Assembly (NCBI GenBank): GCA_965262175.1
Contig: CBDHES010000029.1
Coordinates: forward strand, 62,001-126,000
DNA: 64,000 bases
Origin: CADEDH01 sp965262175
Lineage (GTDB): Bacteria > Actinomycetota > Acidimicrobiia > Acidimicrobiales > SZUA-35
Reading direction: 5' to 3'
The translations under genes and the position numbers were made by a program. The notes beneath the pieces are model-generated. The model made no database searches and was not told the origin of the DNA. It worked only from the letters and a program-made list of their open reading frames with translations. This document shows, piece after piece, positions 42,342 to 50,109 of the stretch (its first letter is position 1; each line of letters opens with the position of its first letter).

Positions 42342-43712
42342 TCAGAGGCTCTCGATGAGCTTGGCGACCCGCTCGTCCTCGGACTTGAACGGATCCTTGC
42401 ACAGCACCGTGCGCTGAGCCTGGTCATTCAGCTTCAAGTGGACCCAGTCGACGGTGTAGTCCCGCTTGCGTTCCTTGGCCCGGCGGATGAAATCGCCCCG
42501 CAACTTGGCCCGGGTGGTCTGCGGGGGCTGATTGATCGCCTCCATCATCTGGTCGTCGACGAGCGTCCGCTCGATGAGGCCCCGGTCCTGGAGCTTGTAG
42601 AACAGGCCGTTCTCCCGGCGGATGTCGTGGTACTGGAGGTCGAGCAGGGCGACCCGGGCATGGCCGAGAGGTAGGCCGTGCTTCGCCCGGTAGGCCTCGA
42701 TCAGGTTGTGCTTGATGACCCAGTCGAGCTCCTTGTCGAGCTTGAACGGATCCTGCTCCAGGTGGGTCATGACGTGCTGCCACATCTGCAGCGCCTGCAT
42801 CTCGTCGGGCGGGAAGCCCTTGGTCTCGGCATAGCGGAGCGCCCGGTTCAGGTACTCCGACTGGATCTCGAAGGCCGTCACCTCCCGACCGCTGGCGAGC
42901 CGGACCTTCCGATCGAGGTCGAGATCGTGGCTGATCTCCCGGATCGCCCGGATCGGGTTCTCGAGCGTCATGTCCCGCAGGATGCAGCTGGGATCCTCGA
43001 CCATCCGCAGCAGGACCGCCATCGCCCCGACCTTCAGGAAGGTCGTGTACTCGCTCATGTTGGAGTCGCCGACGATCACGTGGAGCCGCCGGTAGTGCTC
43101 GGCATCGGCGTGGGGCTCGTCGCGGGTGTTGATGATCGGCCGAGACCGAGTGGTGGCCGACGACACCCCTTCCCAGATGTGCTCGGCTCGTTGGCTGACG
43201 GCGAACATCGAGCCCCGGGCGGTCTGCAGGACCTTGCCGGCGCCGGCGTAGATCTGCCGACTGACCAGGAACGGGATCAGCACCTCGGCGTAGTGGCTGA
43301 GGTCGTCGTTGCGGGTCGTGAGGTAGTTCTCGTGGCAGCCGTAGGAGTTACCGGCCGAGTCGGTGTTGTTCTTGAAGAGGTGGATCGTGCCCCGGATGCC
43401 CTCGTCCTGGAGGCGATCCTCGGCAGAGTCGAGAAGCTGCTCGAGGATCCGCTCCCCCGCCTTGTCGTGGATGACGACATCACCGATCGAATCACATTCG
43501 GCGGTGGCGTACTCCGGGTGGGAGCCGACGTCGAGGTAGAGCCGGGCCCCGTTGACGAGGAACACATTGCTCGACCGGCCCCACGAGACGACGCGCCGGA
43601 ACAGGTACCGAGCGACCTCGTCCGGGCTCAGCCGGCGTTGACCCCGGAGGGTGCAGGTCACTCCGTATTCGGTCTCGATTCCGTAGATCCGGCGGGAGAA
43701 CACATCCACCAC
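42342..43712 (-). CDS. pafA: Pup-protein ligase PafA
   Basis: 456 residues. It starts VDVFSRRIYGIETEYGVTCT, with the catalytic glutamates of the carboxylate-amine ligase fold in IETEYG; later segments are NNTDSAGNSYGCHENYL, PIINTRDEPHADAEHYRRLHVIVGDSNMSEY (pieces NTRDEPHADAE and VGDSNMSE) and LLDLQYHDIRRENGLF. PafA links the Pup C-terminal glutamate to substrate lysines, using ATP. The start could be GTG 43712 or the next GTG at 43709. It is downstream of prcA. Confidence 0.96.
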   Translation of the reverse strand: MVDVFSRRIYGIETEYGVTCTLRGQRRLSPDEVARYLFRRVVSWGRSSNVFLVNGARLYLDVGSHPEYATAECDSIGDVVIHDKAGERILEQLLDSAEDRLQDEGIRGTIHLFKNNTDSAGNSYGCHENYLTTRNDDLSHYAEVLIPFLVSRQIYAGAGKVLQTARGSMFAVSQRAEHIWEGVSSATTRSRPIINTRDEPHADAEHYRRLHVIVGDSNMSEYTTFLKVGAMAVLLRMVEDPSCILRDMTLENPIRAIREISHDLDLDRKVRLASGREVTAFEIQSEYLNRALRYAETKGFPPDEMQALQMWQHVMTHLEQDPFKLDKELDWVIKHNLIEAYRAKHGLPLGHARVALLDLQYHDIRRENGLFYKLQDRGLIERTLVDDQMMEAINQPPQTTRAKLRGDFIRRAKERKRDYTVDWVHLKLNDQAQRTVLCKDPFKSEDERVAKLIESL

Positions 43713-43761
43713 GGTAGCCGGCTCCCCCGCCCAGCCGGAACCCGGGCGGGGGCGGCGGCGT

Positions 43762-44442
43762 TCAGCCGCCGAGCAGACCGGTGATCTCGCCGTTCTCCAG
43801 GCGCCGGAAGCAACGGCCCTCATCGCGCCGTTCCAGCACGGCCACCTCGAGCTCGTCGGGCCCGAGGGTCCGATCCTCGCCGGCCAGCGCAGCGACCGCT
43901 GCCTGCATCGCCCGGGCGACGTCGAGGGACTCGTCGTACGAGTCCTGGAGGCGCTCACGGATCGAGTCGGCCTCGCCGCCGAGGACCGCGTAGCCGTCCT
44001 CGTCGGTCACCGAGCCGTCGAAGCGGATGTGGAACAGCCGGTCGCCCTCACGCTCGAAGCCGACGGCGGCCACGAGGATCTCGACCTCCAGTGGCTTCGT
44101 CTCGTGGGTGAAGATCTGGCCCAACATCTGGGCGTACTGATTGGCCAGCGCCTGGGAGTCGACATCGTCGCGGCTGTAGGTGTAGCCCTTGATGTCGGCG
44201 CTCCGAATGCCGGCGATGCGCAACTGGTCGTACTCGTTGTACCGACCGACCCCGGCGAAGCCGATGCGGTCGTAGATCTCCGACACCTTGCGAAGGTTTC
44301 GGGACGGGTTCTCGGCACAGAGCAGGACCCCGTCGGCGTACTCGATGGCGACGAGGCTCCGACCCCGGGCGATGCCCTTCTGGGCGAAGTCGGCCCGGTC
44401 CTTCATCAACTGCTCGGGGGCCACGTAGAACGGCATGTTCAT
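43762..44442 (-). CDS. prcA: 20S proteasome alpha subunit
   Basis: 226 residues from ATG 44442, with GGAGG seven bases upstream. Typical of actinobacterial PrcA: MPFYVAPEQLMKDRADFAQKGIARGRSLVAIEYADGV (pieces MPFYVAPEQ, DFAQKGIARGR, LVAIEYADGVLL), the ExSRxLxKVSEI segment, and GVGRYNEYDQLR. The N-terminal residues form the gated pore; the rings bind the ARC C-terminal motif. It starts 31 bp after the prcB stop in the same operon. Confidence 0.95.
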   Translation of the reverse strand: MNMPFYVAPEQLMKDRADFAQKGIARGRSLVAIEYADGVLLCAENPSRNLRKVSEIYDRIGFAGVGRYNEYDQLRIAGIRSADIKGYTYSRDDVDSQALANQYAQMLGQIFTHETKPLEVEILVAAVGFEREGDRLFHIRFDGSVTDEDGYAVLGGEADSIRERLQDSYDESLDVARAMQAAVAALAGEDRTLGPDELEVAVLERRDEGRCFRRLENGEITGLLGG

Positions 44443-44473
44443 CGGCGCACCTCCCTACCCGGCGTCACGTTCA

Positions 44474-45271
44474 TCACTGGTCGCTCCTCTCGGCGAAGTC
44501 GGCGAGAACCCGCTCGAACCGGGCGGCGATGTCGTCCTCCGCCACCTCGGCGTACCCCTCGCTGGTGATGACCGCCACGATCGGGTAGATCCCCCGCATG
44601 CTGTCGGGGCCACCGGTCGCCGAGTCGTCGTCGGCCGCGGTGAACAAGGCCCGGATCATGAGATCGATGGCGGCGTCACGGTCGTTGTCTTTGCGGTGGC
44701 CGATCTTGATGACCGTCCGGGCGAAGAGGCTGCCCGACCCCGAGGCCACGTACTCCTCCTCCTCGTACCGGCCGCCGGTCACGTCGTAGGCGAACAGGCG
44801 ACCGAAGCCCCGCCGCCGATCGAACCCGGCGAAGATCGGCACCACGACCATGCCCTGCATGGCGGCCGGGAGGTTGCTGCGAAGCATCTGCGAAAGCTGG
44901 TTGGCCTTCCCCTCCAACGACAGGGCATGACCCTCGACCTTCTCGTAGTGCTGGAGCTGCAGCTGGAACATCTTGACCATCTCCAGCGCTGGCCCCGCGG
45001 CCCCGGCGATCGCCACGCCGGACCACCGGTCGGCGGGGAACACCTTCTCCATCGTTCGGTGGCTGATCAGGTTGCCCGAGGTCGCGCGCCGATCGCCGGC
45101 GATGACCACGCCGCCGTCGAATCGGGCGGCGACGACCGTCGTCCCGTGGGCGATGTCGAGGTTGCCGGCCGAGCCGCCGTCCGGGTTCGGTACCGGCGGT
45201 CGGACCCGGGCCAACAGATCGACGAAGCTCGGCCCCGGGTCATCGCCGGGGGTGAAGGAAGGTAGCGTCAT
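44474..45271 (-). CDS. prcB: 20S proteasome beta subunit
   Basis: 265 residues. A 43-residue propeptide precedes the autocatalytic junction AHG|TTVVAARFDGGVVIAGDRRAT, which exposes Thr44 as nucleophile. The supporting catalytic Asp (ARFDGG) and Lys (TMEKVF) are in place. It forms the proteolytic rings of the Pup-proteasome. A TAGGCT box nine bases upstream of the ATG, inside the end of the DinB-MOSC gene, might act as an internal promoter. Confidence 0.95.
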   Translation of the reverse strand: MTLPSFTPGDDPGPSFVDLLARVRPPVPNPDGGSAGNLDIAHGTTVVAARFDGGVVIAGDRRATSGNLISHRTMEKVFPADRWSGVAIAGAAGPALEMVKMFQLQLQHYEKVEGHALSLEGKANQLSQMLRSNLPAAMQGMVVVPIFAGFDRRRGFGRLFAYDVTGGRYEEEEYVASGSGSLFARTVIKIGHRKDNDRDAAIDLMIRALFTAADDDSATGGPDSMRGIYPIVAVITSEGYAEVAEDDIAARFERVLADFAERSDQ

Positions 45272-45283
45272 ACGGGCCCGAGC

Positions 45284-46276
45284 CTACATCGCCGGACCGA
45301 CGGCGACGGCGTCTCCGACCGCCAACTCCCCCGGACGTAGGACCGAGGCATACCATCGGCTCGACCCGGGATGGCGGTCGTGGTCGATTCGCCGGCTGTC
45401 GCCATCGTGGAACCACCGGTTGTTCTTGGCGCACGGGGTCGCCGGTGCGCTGAGCTGCACCCGGATATCGGGGCCCAATTCGAGCACGGCCCCGCCGTGG
45501 AGCGCCGACCAGTCGACTCCCCGGATCGTGATGTTCTCGCCGGCGTTGCCGGCTGCGATGGGATGGCCTTCGGCGGCGAGGGTCTCGATGACCTCGGCGC
45601 TCCACAGACAGACGGCCTGGTAGGGGCGCCCGTGATGGGCCCGGGCGGCCTGCACGTCGCCTTCGATCCCCCGCCGGCCCACGGTCGCCCGCTCGATGGG
45701 GAGCTTGGGAACCCCGCCATCGGACCGACTGATCTGGGTGACCACGCCCCGCTCGTCGATCCCGGCTCGGCCTTCGGCTACCAGGATGGCGACGTCGCGC
45801 AGGTGATGCCACCCGTCGTGGACGGCGCGGATGGCGGCCCACCGGATGCTGTGGAGGCGACCACCGATGGTCAGGCCGGCACGCCAGCGGTCGGCCGGAA
45901 CGGCCCGCAGGGCGGCCGCCAGTCGGTTCGCCTCGGCATCGAGCCCGGCGATGGCCGCCGCGAGATCGGTCGATCCGGTGTCGGTGGCCGGACCGGGGTC
46001 GGCCGCCGGGCCGAGGTCGGCGCCCGGATCGGCCAAGGCCTCGGCGACCAGGAGGCCGACACCGACCGTCGTCTGGGCGACGTGGTCCACGTAGTCGACC
46101 ACGGTCCAGTCCCGGTCGGCCGATGCCCACCGCCACCGTTGCTCGGTCGCGGCCGGCTCCGTCCACAGACGGTAGAAGTCAGCCAGGTGGACGATCGTGC
46201 GAACGGCGTCGCGGTCCTCCCATTCCTGGCCATCGAATCCACAGACCGAGCACCGGTCGAGAGGTTGGAGCGTCAT
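45284..46276 (-). CDS. DinB-like / MOSC domain fusion protein within the Pup operon
   Basis: 330 residues from ATG 46276, 13 bp after the pup stop and 12 bp before prcB. Residues 1-175 are a DinB-like bundle: a CSVCGFDG pair at the N-terminus, DYVDHVAQT and RAVHDGWHHLRDV supply the histidine metal triad. Residues 185-330 are a MOSC domain: GGVPKLPIERATVGRRGIEGD, GNAGENITIRGVDW, and the invariant Cys in APATPCAKNNRWF. MOSC proteins carry sulfur or bind molybdenum cofactor (MCSC, YiiM, mARC types). Its location between pup and prcB is unlike the mycobacterial dop-pup-prcB-prcA order. Function in proteasome biology is unproven. Confidence 0.85.
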   Translation of the reverse strand: MTLQPLDRCSVCGFDGQEWEDRDAVRTIVHLADFYRLWTEPAATEQRWRWASADRDWTVVDYVDHVAQTTVGVGLLVAEALADPGADLGPAADPGPATDTGSTDLAAAIAGLDAEANRLAAALRAVPADRWRAGLTIGGRLHSIRWAAIRAVHDGWHHLRDVAILVAEGRAGIDERGVVTQISRSDGGVPKLPIERATVGRRGIEGDVQAARAHHGRPYQAVCLWSAEVIETLAAEGHPIAAGNAGENITIRGVDWSALHGGAVLELGPDIRVQLSAPATPCAKNNRWFHDGDSRRIDHDRHPGSSRWYASVLRPGELAVGDAVAVGPAM

Positions 46277-46289
46277 CGACGCTGGGGCG

Positions 46290-46487
46290 CTACTCGCCGC
46301 CCTTCTGGATGTAGCTCTTGACGAAATCCTCGGCGTTCGTCTCGAGGACCTCGTCGATCTCGTCGAGTAGATCGTCGAGCTCGGCCTTGAGCGCCTCACC
46401 CTGCTCGCTCGTCGATGGGGCTTCCTCGACGACCTCGTCGTCCTGGGTCCGGGACGGGGTCTTGCGAACCTGCTCCCTGTCAGCCAT
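46290..46487 (-). CDS. pup: Prokaryotic ubiquitin-like protein Pup
   Basis: 65 residues from ATG 46487, with GGAGG eight bases upstream. The N-terminal half is polar and disordered; the region ALKAELDDLLDEIDEVLE is the coiled-coil-forming ARC-binding segment; the tail is VKSYIQKGGE. It ends in Glu, so PafA can use it directly without deamidation by Dop, unlike the mycobacterial GGQ form. It lies between dop and the DinB-MOSC gene. Confidence 0.97.
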   Translation of the reverse strand: MADREQVRKTPSRTQDDEVVEEAPSTSEQGEALKAELDDLLDEIDEVLETNAEDFVKSYIQKGGE

Positions 46488-46547
46488 GTTGAGTGCCTCC
46501 TCTGCCGACTTCGGCGATCCTCCCGAGCTGAGCGCGACCGGCGCCGC

Positions 46548-48056
46548 TCAAGCCCCGAGACGATCCAGGAGCTCCGAGACGGTGTCGGACTCCTCCAAGA
46601 TCGTACCTACATGATCGACCGTACCGCGGGCGGGTTCGAGCATGGGAACCCGCCGGAGGGGATCATCGCCGACATCGAACACGATCGAGTCCCAGTTGGC
46701 GGCCACCACGTTGTCGGCGAACTTCTGCAGGCACTTGCCCCGGAAGTAGGCCCGGGTGTCGGCCGGGGGCTCGGTCACCGCGACCCGAGCGTCGGCGTCG
46801 TCGACCAGTCGCTCGAGGCCGGCCTTGGCCGCCAGCGACTTTGCCGGCCTCAGATCGTGGTACTGGAGGTCGAGGGCGCTCAGGCGGTTGTCGTCCCAGC
46901 CGCAGTCATGACGATCCATGAAGCCTTCGAGGATCCGCTTCTTCGCCACCCAGTCGACCTGGCCGGCCACGCTCATCGGGTCGGACTCCAGACCCGTCAA
47001 GACTTCTTCCCACCGTTCGAGAACCAGCTTGCCGCAATCCTCGCCGACCGGCTCCAGCCCGTAGCGGTCGGCCCACCGCTTGGCCTGGCCGAGCAGGTCC
47101 CACTGGACCTCCAAGGCCGTCATCGAGGTCCCGTCGGCCAACTCAAGCGGCTTGGACAGCGTGACGTCATGGCTGACGTGGTGCATCGCCGGAACGGGGT
47201 CCTGGAGTGGACGTTGGTCGAGCGCCTCGTCTTCGAGCATGGCGAACATGATCGCCGAGGTGCCCACCTTGAGGAACGTGGCGACCTGGGCCAGGTTGGC
47301 GTCCCCGGCGATCACGTGGAGTCGCCGGTACTTCTGGCTGTCGGCGTGCGGTTCGTCACGGGTGTTGACAATGGGGCGCTTCAGCGTCGTTTCGAGGCCG
47401 ACCTCTTCCTCGAAGTGCTCGGCCCGCTGGGTCAGCTGGAATGGGATGTCGCTGCGGCTCACGCCGGGCAGCTCGCTCCCGACCTTGCCCGATCCGGTGA
47501 AGATCTGGCGGGTCACGAAGTGGGTGGTCGCTGCGGTGATGATCTGCCCGAAGGGCAGGCTGCGGTCGAGGAGGTAGTTCTCGTGACAGCCGTAGGCGTT
47601 GCCCTTGCGATCGGAGTTGTCCTTGTAGATGACGATCTCCTGCCCGTCGGGCAGGGCCTGCATCGCCGCCTCCATCGAGTCGATGAGGATGAGCTCCGCC
47701 GCCCGGTCGTACAGCAGCACCGACCGAGCGTCCCGGCACTCCGGGGTCGACAGCTCGGGGTGGGCGTGGTCGACGTAGTAGCGAGCGCCGTTGGTGAGGA
47801 CCGCGTTCACCAGGTGGGTCTCCACCTCGGGCGGCATGGCGAACTCTGGCGGCATGATGTCGCGAGCGTCGGCGCCCGGCATCTCGTCGATGAAGTCCCA
47901 GGCGATCGGGGTCGCCCGGTCGTCGACGCTGCCGACCTCGGTCCCGACGTAGGCGTTGATCAGCAGTGACGAGGCCGATACCGGGTTCCAGTCCAGGGTG
48001 CCTCGCACCATGATCCCGAACTCGGTCTCGATACCCACGATCTTCGGTAGCGCCAC
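46548..48056 (-). CDS. dop: Depupylase/deamidase Dop
   Basis: 502 residues from GTG 48056, the usual Dop length; the frame is open to 48137, which would overlap the ARC gene by 44 bases. Dop features: VALPKIVGIETEFGIMVRG, NSDRKGNAYGCHENYLLDR, RPIVNTRDEPHADSQKYRRL (pieces NTRDEPHAD), VIAGDANLAQ and LSALDLQYHDLRP. It is paralogous to PafA and removes Pup from substrates. Because Pup here ends in Glu, deamidation is not needed and depupylation should be its main task. Confidence 0.94.
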   Translation of the reverse strand: MALPKIVGIETEFGIMVRGTLDWNPVSASSLLINAYVGTEVGSVDDRATPIAWDFIDEMPGADARDIMPPEFAMPPEVETHLVNAVLTNGARYYVDHAHPELSTPECRDARSVLLYDRAAELILIDSMEAAMQALPDGQEIVIYKDNSDRKGNAYGCHENYLLDRSLPFGQIITAATTHFVTRQIFTGSGKVGSELPGVSRSDIPFQLTQRAEHFEEEVGLETTLKRPIVNTRDEPHADSQKYRRLHVIAGDANLAQVATFLKVGTSAIMFAMLEDEALDQRPLQDPVPAMHHVSHDVTLSKPLELADGTSMTALEVQWDLLGQAKRWADRYGLEPVGEDCGKLVLERWEEVLTGLESDPMSVAGQVDWVAKKRILEGFMDRHDCGWDDNRLSALDLQYHDLRPAKSLAAKAGLERLVDDADARVAVTEPPADTRAYFRGKCLQKFADNVVAANWDSIVFDVGDDPLRRVPMLEPARGTVDHVGTILEESDTVSELLDRLGA

Positions 48057-48093
48057 GTTGTCGTCGTCCTTCGCCCGATCGGCCGCGAGCGGC

Positions 48094-49827
48094 CTAGAGG
48101 TACTGGCCGGTCGAGACCTGCTCGATCGCTCGGCCACCGGTCTTGTCGCCGCCGGCAGGACCGACCAGGGTCCGGACGTAGACGATCCGCTCCCCCTTCT
48201 TACCGGAGATCTTGGCCCAGTCGTCGGGGTTCGTCGTGTTCGGTAGGTCCTCGTGCTCCTTGTACTCCTGCGCGACCGACACCAGCAGGTCCTCGGTCCG
48301 GATGCCCTTGGTGCCGTCGTCGAGGAACCGCTTGATCGCCTGCTTCTTGGCCCGACGCACGATGTTCTCGATCATCGCGCCGGAGGCGAAGTCCCGGAAG
48401 TAGAGGATCTCCTTGTCGCCATTCTGGTAGGTCACCTCGAGGAACCGGGTGTCGTCGTCGGCCCGGTACATGTAGGTCACCGCTTCGGCGATCATGGCGC
48501 CGAGGGCCTCGGACAGGGAGCCGTGGCGGCTCACCTCGTCGGCGTGGATGGGGAGCTCGCCGGTCAGGTAGTTCTGGAAGATCGAGACCGCAGCCGTCTC
48601 GTCCGGACGCTCGATCTTGATCTTCACGTCGAGCCGGCCGGGCCGGAGGATGGCCGGGTCGATCAGGTCCTCCCGGTTGGAGGCACCGATCACGATCACG
48701 TTCTTCAACGTCTCGACACCGTCGATCTCCGCCAGCAGCTGGGGGACGATCGTCGACTCGATGTCGGAGCTGATGCCGCTGCCCCGAGTCCGGAAGAGCG
48801 ACTCCATCTCGTCGAAGAAGATGATGACCGGGTAGCCCTCCTCCGACTTCTCCCGCGCCCGCTGGAAGATCAGGCGGATCTGGCGCTCCGTCTCGCCGAC
48901 GTACTTGTTGAGCAGCTCCGGCCCCTTGATGTTCAGGAAGAACGAGCGGGACTGATCCTCGCCGGAGACCTCGGCCACCTTCTTGGCCAGGGAGTTGGCC
49001 ACGGCCTTGGCGATCAACGTCTTGCCGCAACCGGGTGGCCCGTAGAGCAGGATGCCCTTCGGCGCCGGGAGCTGGTGCTCGGCGAACAGGTCGGCGTGGA
49101 GGAACGGAAGCTCGACGGCGTCGACGATCGTCTCGATCTGCTCCTCGAGACCACCGATGTCGTCGTAGCTGACATCGGGAACCTCTTCGAGGACCAGCTC
49201 CTCGACCTCGGCCTTGGGCAGCTTCTCGACCAGGATCGCCGACCGGGAATCGAGCAGCATCGAGTCGCCGGCCCGGACGCCGGTTCCGATCAGGTGCTCG
49301 GCCAGCTCGACGATCCGCTCCTCGTCGGCCCGGCCGACGACGAAGGCCCTGGTGCCGTCGTCGAGCACCTCCTTGATGATCACCACCTCACCCGACCGCT
49401 CGGGCCGGCGGATCTTCACCACGTTCAGCGACTCGTTGAGGACGACCTCAGCTCCCCTGATCAGCTCATCTGAGTCGATGGCGGGGTGAGCTTCGACCCG
49501 CATCTTGCGGCCGCTCGAGAACACGTCGACCGAGCCGTCCTGATTGACGCCGAGAAGCGTTCCGTAGGCGCTCGGGGGTTGGGTCAGCTTGTCGACCTCC
49601 TCACGAAGCGCGGCGATGTGCTCACGGGCCTCGCGGAGGGTGTAGGTCAGCTTCTCGTTCTGGCTGACGGCTTGGGCCAACTGGCCCTTGGTGTCGAGGA
49701 GACGCTCCTCGAGGGTCCGGACCCGCTTGGGTGCGTCCTGAAGGCGGCGACGGAGCGTCACCACCTCTTCCTCCATGGCCTTCAGCTGGTCCTGCAGCTC
49801 AGCCATGCCGGTCTCGTATGCGGTCAA
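48094..49827 (-). CDS. arc: Proteasome-activating AAA ATPase ARC/Mpa
   Basis: 577 residues if TTG 49827 is used; ATG 49806 is an alternative. N-terminal coiled coil (about 1-75) that captures Pup, two OB subdomains, then the AAA module with Walker A GPPGCGKT, Walker B IIFFDEMESLF and the arginine-finger region. The C-terminus STGQYL is the QYL motif that docks into the proteasome alpha ring and opens its gate. The coding pattern continues upstream of 49827 to a GTT codon spaced seven bases from a perfect AGGAGG, so the true start is unclear. It heads the operon on the minus strand. Confidence 0.93.
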   Translation of the reverse strand: MTAYETGMAELQDQLKAMEEEVVTLRRRLQDAPKRVRTLEERLLDTKGQLAQAVSQNEKLTYTLREAREHIAALREEVDKLTQPPSAYGTLLGVNQDGSVDVFSSGRKMRVEAHPAIDSDELIRGAEVVLNESLNVVKIRRPERSGEVVIIKEVLDDGTRAFVVGRADEERIVELAEHLIGTGVRAGDSMLLDSRSAILVEKLPKAEVEELVLEEVPDVSYDDIGGLEEQIETIVDAVELPFLHADLFAEHQLPAPKGILLYGPPGCGKTLIAKAVANSLAKKVAEVSGEDQSRSFFLNIKGPELLNKYVGETERQIRLIFQRAREKSEEGYPVIIFFDEMESLFRTRGSGISSDIESTIVPQLLAEIDGVETLKNVIVIGASNREDLIDPAILRPGRLDVKIKIERPDETAAVSIFQNYLTGELPIHADEVSRHGSLSEALGAMIAEAVTYMYRADDDTRFLEVTYQNGDKEILYFRDFASGAMIENIVRRAKKQAIKRFLDDGTKGIRTEDLLVSVAQEYKEHEDLPNTTNPDDWAKISGKKGERIVYVRTLVGPAGGDKTGGRAIEQVSTGQYL

Positions 49828-49861
49828 CCGACGTTCGTACTCGGGAGTAGTAACGGCTCTA

Positions 49862-49867
49862 CCTCCT
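49862..49867 (-). promoter_or_regulatory. AGGAGG Shine-Dalgarno upstream of arc with no canonical start at proper spacing
   Basis: AGGAGG on the minus strand is followed by the seven bases TAGAGCC and then GTT at 49854-49852, in frame with arc. From there the frame reads VTTPEYERRLTAYETG into the known protein. The nearest canonical starts are 25-50 bases further down. The site therefore raises doubt about the start codon. Confidence 0.5.
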
Positions 49868-50109
49868 GGTGAGGCGTTCGATGGGACCCTACACCCACGG
49901 TCGGCACGATGCCGGACGGTTCAAGGGAGGGCCCCGACCCCGCGGCGGCGACGATGCGGCCAGGAGCGTTCGATCGAACGAAGCGAATTGCGACGGGATG
50001 GATGGATCTGACGATCAAGTGAGGTGCGATCAGTGGATGGTCGTGCGTGGGTGGCGGTGCCAATCGATGGCGGGCGACGTCGTCGTCGATGGCTCGATTG
50101 ACTATCAGA

